From contig CAMVBJ010000001.1 in assembly GCA_947165675.1 (NCBI GenBank), forward strand, positions 62,001 to 126,000: 64,000 bases of DNA. The letters run 5' to 3'. The notes under the pieces were generated by a model. That model saw only the letters and a program-made list of their open reading frames with translations, had not been told where the DNA came from and ran no database searches. Position numbers and translations under genes: made by a program. How positions within the stretch are numbered: position 1 is the first letter of the stretch; each line of letters starts with the position of its first letter. This stretch comes from an uncultured Prevotellaceae bacterium. Its GTDB lineage: Bacteria > Bacteroidota > Bacteroidia > Bacteroidales > Muribaculaceae. Below are positions 25,835 through 33,543 of this stretch, one piece after another.

Positions 25835-27073
25835 TTATTTGACTTTGGGGAGCTCGATGCCGAATGTGGTACCCTTGCCCACCTCCGATTCCTTGATATA
25901 AATCTGGCCGTTGTGGTACTCCTCGATGATGCGTTTAACGAGGGTCAGCCCCAGTCCCCAACCGCGCTTCTTGGTGGTGAAGCCCGGATTAAAGACGTTC
26001 TTGAAGTTCTTGCGCAGGATGCCCTTGCCGGTGTCCTTGACCAGGATGACGACGTTGTTGGGACTGTCCTCGACGGTGATGTCGAGTTGTCCCTCGCCAT
26101 CCATGGCATCCACGGCGTTCTTGGTCAGGTTCTCCATGACCCAGGCGAACAGGGTCTGGCTCAGCATCACGCCATTGTTGGTCTGGTCGTTGGTGTGGAT
26201 GTTGAGGTTGACGCGCTTGGGAATGCGGGCACGCATGTATTCCAGACTGCTCGTGACAGCCTCGTTGATGGGAACAAGTTCCTTGTCGGGCATGGAACCG
26301 ATTTTGGAAAAACGGTCGGCGATGGTCGATAGTCGCTTCACATCCTTGTCCATGTCGGTGACGATGCTCTGGTCCACACCCATCTGTTCGAGCAGCTGTG
26401 TCCATGCCATGAGCGACGAGATGGGGGTGCCCAACTGATGGGCGGTCTCCTTGGACAGTCCCACCCACACCTTGTTTTGTTCGGCCTTCTTGATACTCAT
26501 GAGCGCAAAGTAGGCGATGGCAAAGAAGAGGATGAGCACGGCGAGCTGGATATAGGGGAAGTAGGCCAGTCGGCGCAGCAGCGTCGAATCCTCGTAATAG
26601 AGGTACTGGGTCGTGTGCTCGTCAATCTTGATGTCAATCTTGTTCTCCCCGTTCTTCAAGTGGCGCAGCTTCTTGTTGAGGTACTCCAAGTTGGCAGGTG
26701 TGATCTCAAACGCGAGGCTGTCCTCGGGTTCTGGCAGGCGGAAGTTGCGGTGCAGCAAGATGTTGTCCTGGTCATCGACAAGGAGCACTGGGATGTTGTG
26801 GTTGGCCTCGATGATACTCAACAGGAAATCAACATCGGTCGCACTCGTGCCGATGGGGTTGCCATCGGCATCCACCTCGCTGCCACTGCCCATGGTTGCG
26901 AGTTCCTGGGTCGCGTCGGCCCAGATTTCCATGCGTTCGCGTTCCTGCTGGGCCAGATCCTTCACCAGGTTGTTTGAGATATAGAGGAAAAGTGCCACCA
27001 GCACCAGGGAGATGGCAAGGAAGACCACCTTCCAGATGCGGCGCGAGTCATATATGTTGCTCAAGTTAGCCAT
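25835..27073 (-). CDS. Membrane sensor histidine kinase
   Basis: A 412-aa kinase from the ATG at 27073 (MANLSNIYDSRRIWKVVFLAISLVLVALFLY). The track extension upstream is read from an intergenic tandem repeat. It has two membrane helices (residues ~15-33 and ~185-205) with a periplasmic domain between them. The phosphoacceptor box is KETAHQLGTPISSL. The ATP-binding domain has the N box ENLTKNAVDAM, G1 DTGKGI and G2 GWGLGLTLVKRI. No response regulator lies beside it, so it is an orphan kinase here. A TACCTTTG -7 box (27080-27087 minus) almost abuts the start codon, suggesting a leaderless message. Confidence 0.9.
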   Translation of the reverse strand: MANLSNIYDSRRIWKVVFLAISLVLVALFLYISNNLVKDLAQQERERMEIWADATQELATMGSGSEVDADGNPIGTSATDVDFLLSIIEANHNIPVLLVDDQDNILLHRNFRLPEPEDSLAFEITPANLEYLNKKLRHLKNGENKIDIKIDEHTTQYLYYEDSTLLRRLAYFPYIQLAVLILFFAIAYFALMSIKKAEQNKVWVGLSKETAHQLGTPISSLMAWTQLLEQMGVDQSIVTDMDKDVKRLSTIADRFSKIGSMPDKELVPINEAVTSSLEYMRARIPKRVNLNIHTNDQTNNGVMLSQTLFAWVMENLTKNAVDAMDGEGQLDITVEDSPNNVVILVKDTGKGILRKNFKNVFNPGFTTKKRGWGLGLTLVKRIIEEYHNGQIYIKESEVGKGTTFGIELPKVK

Positions 27074-27079
27074 GCCGTG

Positions 27080-27087
27080 CAAAGGTA
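27080..27087 (-). promoter_or_regulatory. -7 promoter element abutting the kinase start codon
   Basis: TACCTTTG on the minus strand ends 6 bp before the ATG at 27073, so the transcript would start at or next to the AUG. No good -33 TTTG is seen. Confidence 0.45.
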
Positions 27088-27096
27088 GCACTTTTT

Positions 27097-27129
27097 TAGT
27101 TAACAGTGAATAGTTAACAGTGAATAGTT
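27097..27129. repeat. 14-bp tandem repeat upstream of the kinase gene
   Basis: tagttaacagtgaa twice in tandem plus a partial third copy. Same style of low-complexity repeat as 21022-21112. Confidence 0.8.
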
Positions 27130-27159
27130 GGTCCAACCTCCTTTTTTAAAAAACAACAA

Positions 27160-28032
27160 CTATGGACAAACAAGCAAATCCTGTTCTATCCAGTGCGGGA
27201 CGCTGTCGGCGGTGTTGGGGCCGATGACCTCGCTGGCAATGGCCTTGACCTCGGGGAAGGCATTTTCTACCGCTACGCTATAGTCGGCGGCCTGCATCAT
27301 GGCCATGTCATTGCGGTTGTCGCCAAATACCACGACCCTTGTAACCCCCAACTCACTGGCGAGCTGGCGGATAGCAGCGGCCTTGCTCGTGCCTGCCGTG
27401 AAAATCTCTAAGTATCCCTCATTGGGGTCAAAGATGTCGTGATAGACCATTACCGAACAGGATGGGACCCTGTGTCGCAGGTCACTGGCAATGGCGTCGA
27501 GCACAGCAAACTTGTTCATTGAGAAGATGAGCAGTGCCTCGTCGTCGCTGTGGCGGTAGTTAGGGTCATTGAGGAAGAACCGCTTCAGGGGCAGGTGCTG
27601 GCGCTCAGCGACAAAACGCTCCTCCTGGGGCGACAGGGGACCGTAGTGGTGAGTGTAAAGCATGTCCTGGCCGTGACGGCGATAGATGAAGGGATATGCG
27701 CCGTGGTGGTCAAACACGTCGGCCACGGCTTCTATCGTCGGGTTATCAATGCCACGGGTGTGCTCAAAGGAGCCTGTCACGGGATTCCACATCGCCGAGC
27801 CACCGATGACGATAAACGGCAGCCTGGCATGGACATCCTGCATCAACGGGACGACGGTGGCTGGCGTGCGTGCAGTGGCTACTGTGAACAAGCCCTCCAA
27901 CTCACCGATGATGCGATTGAGCTTGGTCACTGTGGCAGGGGATAACCGTGAGTCCTCGCCTAACAGTGTCCCGTCCATATCACTCACATAGAGTGTCCTT
28001 GCTTTCTCCTGCCTATGGTTATTGATAATCAT
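27160..28032 (-). CDS. HAD-superfamily hydrolase, Cof type
   Basis: A 290-aa phosphatase from the ATG at 28032 (MIINNHRQEKARTLYVSDMDGTLLG). The upstream Met of the track lies across the likely promoter. Motif I is SDMDGTLL (nucleophile Asp). Motif II is in TVATARTP, and motifs III/IV are GTSKAAAIRQLASELG and VFGDNRNDMAMMQAADYSVAVENA. The cap domain is of the C2B type found in Cof-like sugar-phosphate or flavin-phosphate phosphatases. It lies 86 bp upstream of the kinase gene on the same strand. Substrate unknown. Confidence 0.88.
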   Translation of the reverse strand: MIINNHRQEKARTLYVSDMDGTLLGEDSRLSPATVTKLNRIIGELEGLFTVATARTPATVVPLMQDVHARLPFIVIGGSAMWNPVTGSFEHTRGIDNPTIEAVADVFDHHGAYPFIYRRHGQDMLYTHHYGPLSPQEERFVAERQHLPLKRFFLNDPNYRHSDDEALLIFSMNKFAVLDAIASDLRHRVPSCSVMVYHDIFDPNEGYLEIFTAGTSKAAAIRQLASELGVTRVVVFGDNRNDMAMMQAADYSVAVENAFPEVKAIASEVIGPNTADSVPHWIEQDLLVCP

Positions 28033-28037
28033 GTCCG

Positions 28038-28045
28038 CAAAGTTA
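28038..28045 (-). promoter_or_regulatory. -7 promoter element of the HAD gene
   Basis: TAACTTTG on the minus strand lies 5 bp before the ATG at 28032, again giving an almost leaderless transcript. Confidence 0.45.
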
Positions 28046-28063
28046 AAAAAAATAAACATTTTC

Positions 28064-28096
28064 GTTGAAGTTTTAAAAAAAAATATTATATCTTTG
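28064..28096 (+). promoter_or_regulatory. Promoter of the 28.3-kb secreted-protein pair
   Basis: GTTG (28064-28067) and TATCTTTG (28089-28096) are 21 bp apart. The leader would be about 180 nt and contains a small hairpin followed by T-run (ctgttttaacagatttttt, 28121-28139) and a perfect 8-bp inverted repeat AGCCCTCA / TGAGGGCT around 28195-28236. Confidence 0.6.
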
Positions 28097-28282
28097 CAAA
28101 TAGATGGTAGTATGTGTACCCTGTTTTAACAGATTTTTTACTTGACATGATGAACGGAGTGTTATGCTTAACCCCAAGTGGTTGAATGCGTTGCCAGCCC
28201 TCACTCCATGGTTTATATTACCCCTCTGCTCAATGAGGGCTGTGAGTGGAGAACCTTATTAATTTCTTAATTTTTTTATTTT

Positions 28283-28777
28283 ATGAAAAAAGTTAATTTA
28301 CTAAAGTATCTGATGCTCCTCGTAGTGGGAGTGGCGTTTGCCTTGAACGCAAATGCCGCAGGTAAGTGGGTCATGCAAGTCTGGGACCGCACGGGACAAA
28401 TGTGTGGTAGCTATGAGTTAGGCATGAAGCCCAATGTGACCTTCACCGATAACCAAATGGTTGTGACCACCGACGTGGCAGATGTTTTCTATTACGGTCT
28501 ACCCGATATGTGGAAGTTGACCTACAAGTGGAATGATGGAACAGGTCTTAACAACATCACTGCCGACAACACCTTGATGAAGTATGATGGCAGCGCTATC
28601 GTATTCCCCGCTCTTGAGGCTGGCAGCAACGTGTCGGTTTATGCCGCTAACGGTAGCCTCGTGATGAACAAGATCGTCGGCACCGCTGGCGAGTACTGCT
28701 TTCCCCTGTCAAGCTTGAGCCAGGGCGTGTATATGGTTAATGTGAATGGTAAAACCTATAAAATCGTGAAGAAATGA
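28283..28777 (+). CDS. Secreted protein with T9SS-type-A-like C-terminal tail
   Basis: A 164-aa protein with a signal peptide (LLKYLMLLVVGVAFALNANA|AGKW). The C-terminal 50 residues (VSVYAANGSLVMNKIVGTAGEYCFPLSSLSQGVYMVNVNGKTYKIVKK) follow the pattern of the type A sorting domain of the type IX secretion system. The front part (WVMQVWDRTGQMCGSYELG) is not recognised. The stop overlaps the start of the next gene (ATGA), so the two are coupled. It has a structured leader of about 180 nt. It may be a surface adaptor, or a small protein made only of a sorting domain. Confidence 0.7.
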   Translation: MKKVNLLKYLMLLVVGVAFALNANAAGKWVMQVWDRTGQMCGSYELGMKPNVTFTDNQMVVTTDVADVFYYGLPDMWKLTYKWNDGTGLNNITADNTLMKYDGSAIVFPALEAGSNVSVYAANGSLVMNKIVGTAGEYCFPLSSLSQGVYMVNVNGKTYKIVKK

Positions 28778-29562
28778 AAAAGTATATATTGACACTCGCC
28801 CTCGGCCTGGTTTGCGCCGTAGGCTTCGCCCAGGACTATGTGATTGTTAACCAGGGCGACGTACAGCATAAATATCTGTTGAAAGAGGTAACCGCTATTA
28901 ACCACACCGCCGATGCCGTAACCATCGAGCAGGGAGAGAATGCTTATACCTATCAGGTGGCTACTGTTGACAGCATCACCTTTGTAAATAGCCAGGATGA
29001 TGTGATGCCCGACAACCCGCTGGATCCCTACATGCCCATCTATGATGGTGACACGCCTCCCAACATCGAGGGTTGCTACGTGGTAAGTACCTGTGTGCTT
29101 GAGTATTCTACTCTGTGGTATGATGATCCCGGCTGGGACACCTTCGTTGACCACTATGTCAAATTCTCCAACCAGGATATGGTGAACAATACTGTAGATT
29201 ATGAGAGCGCCCAGTTCGCTAGCAATACAATTTATGATTATTCGCTTGACTCGTATGTTTCGGGTAAGGACAATAATTTCACTGTATTCTTCAATATCTA
29301 TGGTGAATACGATGATGGCGTAACCACCTACAAGATGGCTTATGCTATCTCAGGTACCATCAGCGAGAACGGAATCATTGACTACTACGACGGTTTCTAT
29401 CTGCAGGAGAAGAATGACCCGTACGATCAGATGGTTCCCGTAGGCACAATCCGCGTGTTCAAGGATATGGACGGTCTTGCTGCTAGAACACAATGGCCTC
29501 TTGACTTGATCATGAAGGGTGGCGCCAATAATCCCAACGGACGTGTTAATGTCGCAAAATAA
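28774..29562 (+). CDS. Secreted hypothetical protein
   Basis: A 262-aa protein with a signal peptide (MKKYILTLALGLVCAVGFAQ). The first 50 mature residues (YVIVNQGDVQHKYLLKEVTAINHTADAVTIEQGENAYTYQVATVDSITF) resemble the short beta-rich N-terminal module seen on many Bacteroidales secreted proteins. The rest (EGCYVVSTCVLEYSTLWYDDPGWDTF..., GTISENGIIDYYDGFYLQEKN) looks like a beta-barrel, lipocalin-like fold, but I do not recognise the family. It is coupled to the upstream gene by an ATGA overlap and ends at a strong terminator. Confidence 0.7.
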   Translation: MKKYILTLALGLVCAVGFAQDYVIVNQGDVQHKYLLKEVTAINHTADAVTIEQGENAYTYQVATVDSITFVNSQDDVMPDNPLDPYMPIYDGDTPPNIEGCYVVSTCVLEYSTLWYDDPGWDTFVDHYVKFSNQDMVNNTVDYESAQFASNTIYDYSLDSYVSGKDNNFTVFFNIYGEYDDGVTTYKMAYAISGTISENGIIDYYDGFYLQEKNDPYDQMVPVGTIRVFKDMDGLAARTQWPLDLIMKGGANNPNGRVNVAK

Positions 29563-29595
29563 TCTCTGCTTACAGTAGAAATTAATAATCTTTAT

Positions 29596-29631
29596 CACAG
29601 GGATTGCTTCAGTGGCAATCCCTGTGATTGT
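29596..29631 (+). terminator. Intrinsic terminator
   Basis: Perfect 12-bp stem CACAGGGATTGC / GCAATCCCTGTG with a 7-nt loop, followed by ATTGTTAT. Confidence 0.8.
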
Positions 29632-29709
29632 TATATGATCCCGCATGGGCAATGCGTGTGCCCATTGGTGCTTGTGCCAGCGCTTTTATTAAAAAAAGGA
29701 CTGATTCTT

Positions 29710-29740
29710 TTTGTTTTGCCCTCGAGTTGAACTACCTTTG
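29710..29740 (+). promoter_or_regulatory. Promoter of superoxide dismutase
   Basis: TTTG (29710-29713), 19-bp spacer, TACCTTTG (29733-29740), 25 bp before the start codon: a near-perfect match to the Bacteroidetes consensus. Confidence 0.8.
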
Positions 29741-29765
29741 TAATCCCTAATCTATAAATGACATA

Positions 29766-30380
29766 ATGATGAAGAAACAGACGATGCCTGTAGATGGAAA
29801 ATTTGAATTGATGGCGCTGCCCTATGCGCCTGATGCATTGGAACCCGTGATCAGTGCCAACACGCTGGCTTTTCACCACGGCAAGCACTTGGCAGCCTAT
29901 GTGAATAACCTGAATGCCGCATTGCCAGGCAGCGGTCTTGAGGGTAAACCTCTGGAAGAAGTGATCTTGAACGCTCAGGGCGGTATGCTCAACAATGCGG
30001 GACAGATCCTGAACCATAACCTGTACTTCTCCCAATTCAGGGCACCTCGTGCTGACAATGCGCCGACGGGCCGCTTGGCTCAGGCCATTAACGAGGAGTT
30101 TGGCTCGTTTGAGGCGTTTAAGGACATTTTTGCCAAGGCAGGAGCAACCCTGTTCGGGTCGGGCTGGGCATGGCTCAGTGCTGATGCCGAGGGCAATCTC
30201 AAAATCACCCAGGAGCCTAACGCCGCCAATCCCATCCAGCATGGCCTGCGGCCGCTGCTGACGATGGATGTGTGGGAACATGCCTACTATCTCGACTACC
30301 AGAACCGCCGCCCCGATCACCTGACCGCCTTGTGGCAGATTATCGACTGGGACGTGGTGGCAGCGCGCTACGAGAAATAG
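29766..30380 (+). CDS. sodB: Superoxide dismutase, Fe/Mn type
   Basis: A 204-aa cytoplasmic superoxide dismutase. Metal ligands are seen in order: His in FHHGKHLAAYVNNLN, His in LNHNLYF, Asp and His in TMDVWEHAYYLDYQNRRPDHL. The family block GSGWAWLSADAEGNLKI precedes the last two ligands. Metal choice (Fe, Mn or cambialistic) cannot be settled by eye. The translation can start at either of two adjacent ATGs. The secreted protein gene at 30392 follows after 11 bp, so the two may share a transcript. Confidence 0.95.
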   Translation: MMKKQTMPVDGKFELMALPYAPDALEPVISANTLAFHHGKHLAAYVNNLNAALPGSGLEGKPLEEVILNAQGGMLNNAGQILNHNLYFSQFRAPRADNAPTGRLAQAINEEFGSFEAFKDIFAKAGATLFGSGWAWLSADAEGNLKITQEPNAANPIQHGLRPLLTMDVWEHAYYLDYQNRRPDHLTALWQIIDWDVVAARYEK

Positions 30381-30391
30381 CAAACGAGTCG

Positions 30392-31378
30392 ATGAAACGG
30401 GCGTTTTTTGTGTTTTTGACCCTGTCGTTAGCGGCGGTGTCGGCAATCGCTGGCGATAGGGAGAGCATGAGTTGGCAGCAGGCGATACTTGCTGCCATCG
30501 ACTCATTCCCTGACCATGGCGGTTATTACACGGGTGGGAAGCCTAACGAGTTGTTTGCACGGACGACTTGGCGTGGTCTGCATGATGCCTATCAGATGGG
30601 CATGGATGACGAGCGTCCACGATTTGACCCGATGCTGGCGCAGCCCTCGTTTTGCTCCAGCGCGACCTATGGGGTGCTGATCAAGGCGTTACTCATCTGG
30701 GACACGAAGCACAGGATCAGTCGAGAGGCCTGGATTAACATGAAACCCCGAGTCGGCGTCGCCGATGTGTTCAACCCCGATGGACTAGGCCAGGATGATG
30801 GAGTGGGCTTCTGGGGGCGTGCCAACGCCAATGGTCCGGGACTGGGCGTGCTGGTGCGGGAATTAGGTGCTGGCTACAGTTTCACGGCCTATCGTGGCGC
30901 CAAGAGTGAGCGTAACCGTGAGACGCCCGATGAGCGTTACCTGTCCGATGCCGAGTGGTGTGCCCTGGACGTGTGGTCTCGTGCCTTGCCTGGAGACTTG
31001 ATGAAAATCTTCTGGAACCGCAACGAGAGCCGTAGCAGCGACAGCGGTGCCATCATCGGGTGCAACGATGACAAGACTGCTGACCAGGAAGCCGGCCACA
31101 GCGTCATTTTCTTGGGATGTGAGGGCGATACGGTCGCCTATTGGTCCTCTAACGGCCCGGGGAAGCATCCCGAGCAGATGGGTTACAGCATCGGCCATTG
31201 CCACAAGAACGACATCCAGCGCGTCGTGTTTACCCGTATCACAAGGCCCGAATGCTTTGACAATGTGCGAAAAATGGCGCCGACCGATGTCAACGCCTAT
31301 CTCAGTGACCTTAACGGCAAGCGCCACAGCTCCACCGCCGAGATGCTCTATCAATTAGGTATCAAGGCTCAGAAATGA
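30392..31378 (+). CDS. Secreted protein, possible NlpC/P60-like cysteine hydrolase
   Basis: A 328-aa exported protein. The track begins inside sodB; the ATG at 30392 gives a signal peptide (MKRAFFVFLTLSLAAVSAIAG). No family is firmly recognised. A Cys with following helix (QPSFCSSATYGVLIKAL, near residue 90) and a later His in a strand (EAGHSVIFLGCEGDTVAYWSSNG) follow the order of catalytic Cys and His in papain-fold cell-wall hydrolases and amidases. That function is an inference. A MITE-like element begins 24 bp after the stop. Confidence 0.65.
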   Translation: MKRAFFVFLTLSLAAVSAIAGDRESMSWQQAILAAIDSFPDHGGYYTGGKPNELFARTTWRGLHDAYQMGMDDERPRFDPMLAQPSFCSSATYGVLIKALLIWDTKHRISREAWINMKPRVGVADVFNPDGLGQDDGVGFWGRANANGPGLGVLVRELGAGYSFTAYRGAKSERNRETPDERYLSDAEWCALDVWSRALPGDLMKIFWNRNESRSSDSGAIIGCNDDKTADQEAGHSVIFLGCEGDTVAYWSSNGPGKHPEQMGYSIGHCHKNDIQRVVFTRITRPECFDNVRKMAPTDVNAYLSDLNGKRHSSTAEMLYQLGIKAQK

Positions 31379-31401
31379 CCTGATCAATCCCTCATTTTAT
31401 T

Positions 31402-31576
31402 GGGACTTCTATAAATTACCAAAAAGATAGTTCTTAGTGTTGGATGCCTTTGGCCGCTTTTCGGCATCTTTTGCCTTACCTTCTTGAACCATAGCTTGCT
31501 ATGCTCCTGCGAAGGTAAGACAAAATCTACTCGAAAATCAATCCAAATTCATTCCAAGCTAATTTATAGAAGCCCC
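31402..31576. mobile_element. MITE-like structured repeat element with 17-bp terminal inverted repeats
   Basis: Ends are gggacttctataaatta and taatttatagaagcccc, complementary at 16 of 17 positions. Inside are a hairpin GATGCC/GGCATC (31443-31468) and a 14-bp stem TTTTGCCTTACCTT / AAGGTAAGACAAAA (31469-31525, one mismatch) capped by the perfect hairpin CATAGCTTGCTATG (31490-31503). The element has no ORF. It sits between two converging genes. It could be a non-autonomous transposable repeat or a structured RNA; only a genome-wide copy count would decide. Confidence 0.65.
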
Positions 31577-31577
31577 C

Positions 31578-32378
31578 TTATTTCTTAATTCCTGAAACAT
31601 CCACCTTGCCACTACCGGCGATATCCTCGGTGTGGGTGCCCACGTTGCCGCGCAGTATCACGTCACCCGAACCGGCAATCGAGGTGCTGACTTGGTCCAC
31701 GTTCAAGCAACTCAGCATGATGTCGCCCGAGCCGGCAATCTCGTTTTTCACATTCTTGCAGATGAGAGCAGCCAACTCAATGCTGCCTGAACCGGCAATG
31801 GTATTTTTCAGCCCGACGGCCTGAACATTGCCCAGAATGATATCTCCCGAGCCGGCAATCTCGATATCCAGGTCCTTGCAATTGAGCCTATCCAGTGTAA
31901 TGTCGCCCGAGCCAGCGATTTCAAGATGCATATCGCCCACAGCCAGTGCCTTGGGAGCTGTCACTGACCCCGAACCGGCAATCTCGATGCTCTCTACCAT
32001 GGGGGTTGATACAAACACCCTCATGCCCTTAAAGAACTTGCCCGCATCCACCATGTCCTCCTTCATGTCGATGACCAGATCACCATCCTTGACATAGATG
32101 GTCATGCTTGTGAGTTGGTCCACGGTGCCGTCCACACGCACCGTTGCGGCCTGACCCTGCTCCAGGATGACGTTAAACGGGCCTGCCACGTCGATTTGGC
32201 TAAACTGTTGCATCTGGGTCACTTCACCCACTTGATGCACCTGGGTGGGTGTGTCGTTGTGTCGTCCAGCTTTGTTGACGATAGACCAGCCATTCTCACC
32301 GATTTTCACACGCATGCATGATGACATCGTCATCACTACCAGAGCCGCAAGGCTTAACATTACAAAAATCTTCTTCAT
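31578..32378 (-). CDS. Head GIN domain-containing lipoprotein (DUF2807)
   Basis: A 266-aa exported protein from the ATG at 32378 (MKKIFVMLSLAALVVMTMSSCMRVKIGENG) with a lipobox; the track adds 27 unsupported residues upstream. After a linker it shows the DUF2807 start (FSQIDVAGPFNVILEQGQAATVRVDG). About eight copies of an IAGSGDI-type turn follow, spaced by 17-20 residues, typical of a right-handed beta-solenoid. Function of the family is unknown. A small secreted peptide gene lies 77 bp upstream on the same strand. Confidence 0.88.
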   Translation of the reverse strand: MKKIFVMLSLAALVVMTMSSCMRVKIGENGWSIVNKAGRHNDTPTQVHQVGEVTQMQQFSQIDVAGPFNVILEQGQAATVRVDGTVDQLTSMTIYVKDGDLVIDMKEDMVDAGKFFKGMRVFVSTPMVESIEIAGSGSVTAPKALAVGDMHLEIAGSGDITLDRLNCKDLDIEIAGSGDIILGNVQAVGLKNTIAGSGSIELAALICKNVKNEIAGSGDIMLSCLNVDQVSTSIAGSGDVILRGNVGTHTEDIAGSGKVDVSGIKK

Positions 32379-32455
32379 GTCGTTGTCTGTTATTGAGTTG
32401 TTATTGTCCTTCCTTAATATAGACGCACGACCACCCCAAAAAGTTTCACATTTTC

Positions 32456-32692
32456 TCAAAAAAAATTATTTTTGGTGCATCTGGAAAAGCCACGGAAATG
32501 GTTCATCTCGGTGGTCTCGTCATTACCAGTGCACCAGCCATAACTCTTGCCGTCGCTTACCGAGGACACATACACATTGCACCAGTAGGTGCCGCCGCCT
32601 GCATCACTGTAATTACTGCTGACGGCATGAGCCATCACGGGCAACATCATCAGTGCCAGTAGCAACGCTAATCGGTTGATCTTGCTATTCAT
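32456..32692 (-). CDS. Small secreted peptide with three cysteines
   Basis: A 78-aa product from the ATG at 32692. The signal peptide is clear (INRLALLLALMMLPVMAHA). The mature part is about 55 aa, rich in Ser, Gly, Tyr and Asn, with Cys in TYWCNVYV, YGWCTGND and SRCTKNNFF. I do not recognise a family. It lies in front of the DUF2807 lipoprotein gene on the same strand and has its own promoter and a hairpin-bearing leader. Confidence 0.55.
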   Translation of the reverse strand: MNSKINRLALLLALMMLPVMAHAVSSNYSDAGGGTYWCNVYVSSVSDGKSYGWCTGNDETTEMNHFRGFSRCTKNNFF

Positions 32693-32810
32693 AATCTTGA
32701 GATGATATTTGAAAATTTGGTTAATCTCTCGCACAAGGCGTGTTATTTACTCAGAAATCATTATTATACAACACCTGATTCAAAGCAGGTCATGATAAAT
32801 AATAATCATT

Positions 32811-32835
32811 ATTCAGGTATCCCCGATACCTGAAT
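32811..32835 (-). promoter_or_regulatory. Perfect hairpin in the leader of the small secreted peptide gene
   Basis: 11-bp perfect stem ATTCAGGTATC / GATACCTGAAT with a 3-nt loop. It lies inside the predicted 5' UTR of the minus-strand peptide gene, so it may be an RNA control element or a protein-binding palindrome. Confidence 0.6.
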
Positions 32836-32858
32836 ACTAACTTTCTGCAAAAATTGTG

Positions 32859-32890
32859 CAAATGTATCGTAAATCGCTCACATCCACAAC
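32859..32890 (-). promoter_or_regulatory. Promoter of the small secreted peptide gene
   Basis: On the minus strand TACATTTG (32859-32866) with GTTG (32887-32890) 20 bp upstream. The predicted leader is about 160 nt. Confidence 0.5.
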
Positions 32891-33285
32891 ATTTGTTTGA
32901 AAAAAATACGGTTTTCCATAAGTTACCCGATTTTTACCCGACTTCACGATAGCTTTTCCGCAATCCTCCCAGGCATTTTGTGAAAGCTCAGATCGAGCCT
33001 AAAATGGAAGATGATATGGCGACGAAAAGAAAAATGTGATTAAGCGAGTGCCATGCAAGCTCGCTTGCAAATGGTCGAGCGTGAACATTATATGTAAAAA
33101 TATCTCTCCTTTCGCCAGCACAAGATAATCGTAATGGCGAAGCATGTTTAGTCCACTTTGTGTATATATAGCAAGGGCCAAGATTAAACCGCCATTTTTC
33201 TATCACAAAGTGGTTAGGAGGGCAATTAAGTGAAATCTTTGCTAATTTAAGTGATAATCTGCACTGTTTTTTCGTTGAAAATGGT

Positions 33286-33293
33286 TACCTTTG
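33286..33293 (+). promoter_or_regulatory. -7 promoter element of the island regulator
   Basis: TACCTTTG 17 bp before the start codon of the HTH gene; -33 element not clear. Confidence 0.55.
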
Positions 33294-33310
33294 CGACATA
33301 ACATTGAAGA

Positions 33311-33532
33311 ATGAAAATGGAGAAAGACATCAACCGCATCAAGGTGGTTCTTGCCGAGAAAAAAAGGACCAACAAGTGGCTGGCAGAGCAGTTAGGCTGT
33401 GCGCCTACCACCGTGTCAAAATGGTGCACCAACTCCTCACAGCCCCCAATGGAAACTTATTTGCGAATAGCAAGATTGCTTGAAGTTGAAATTGACGAGC
33501 TAATTAATAAGAATTATTTCAGAACAAATTAA
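33311..33532 (+). CDS. XRE-family helix-turn-helix regulator
   Basis: A 73-aa single-domain DNA-binding protein. The HTH is NKWLAEQLGCAPTTVSKWCTNSSQPPMETYLRIARLLEVEIDELI. This type of short Cro/C1-like protein commonly controls restriction-modification and other defence loci in Bacteroidetes. It lies 11 bp upstream of the next gene, so it probably heads the operon and may autoregulate it. The start codon could be the ATG at 33311 or the one two codons later. Confidence 0.88.
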   Translation: MKMEKDINRIKVVLAEKKRTNKWLAEQLGCAPTTVSKWCTNSSQPPMETYLRIARLLEVEIDELINKNYFRTN

Positions 33533-33543
33533 ATAACAATCTT

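Larger units (their letters stand above)
32693..33310. other. Large intergenic region at the border of the accessory island
   Basis: About 620 bp without a credible ORF. It contains a perfect hairpin at 32811-32835, a minus-strand promoter at 32859-32890, a 7-bp inverted repeat TTCGCCA / TGGCGAA near 33112-33142, and a 10-bp inverted repeat CCACTTTGTG / CACAAAGTGG (33153-33162, 33204-33213). I searched by eye for a copy of the tRNA-Leu 3' end (an att site) and did not find one. Confidence 0.6.
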
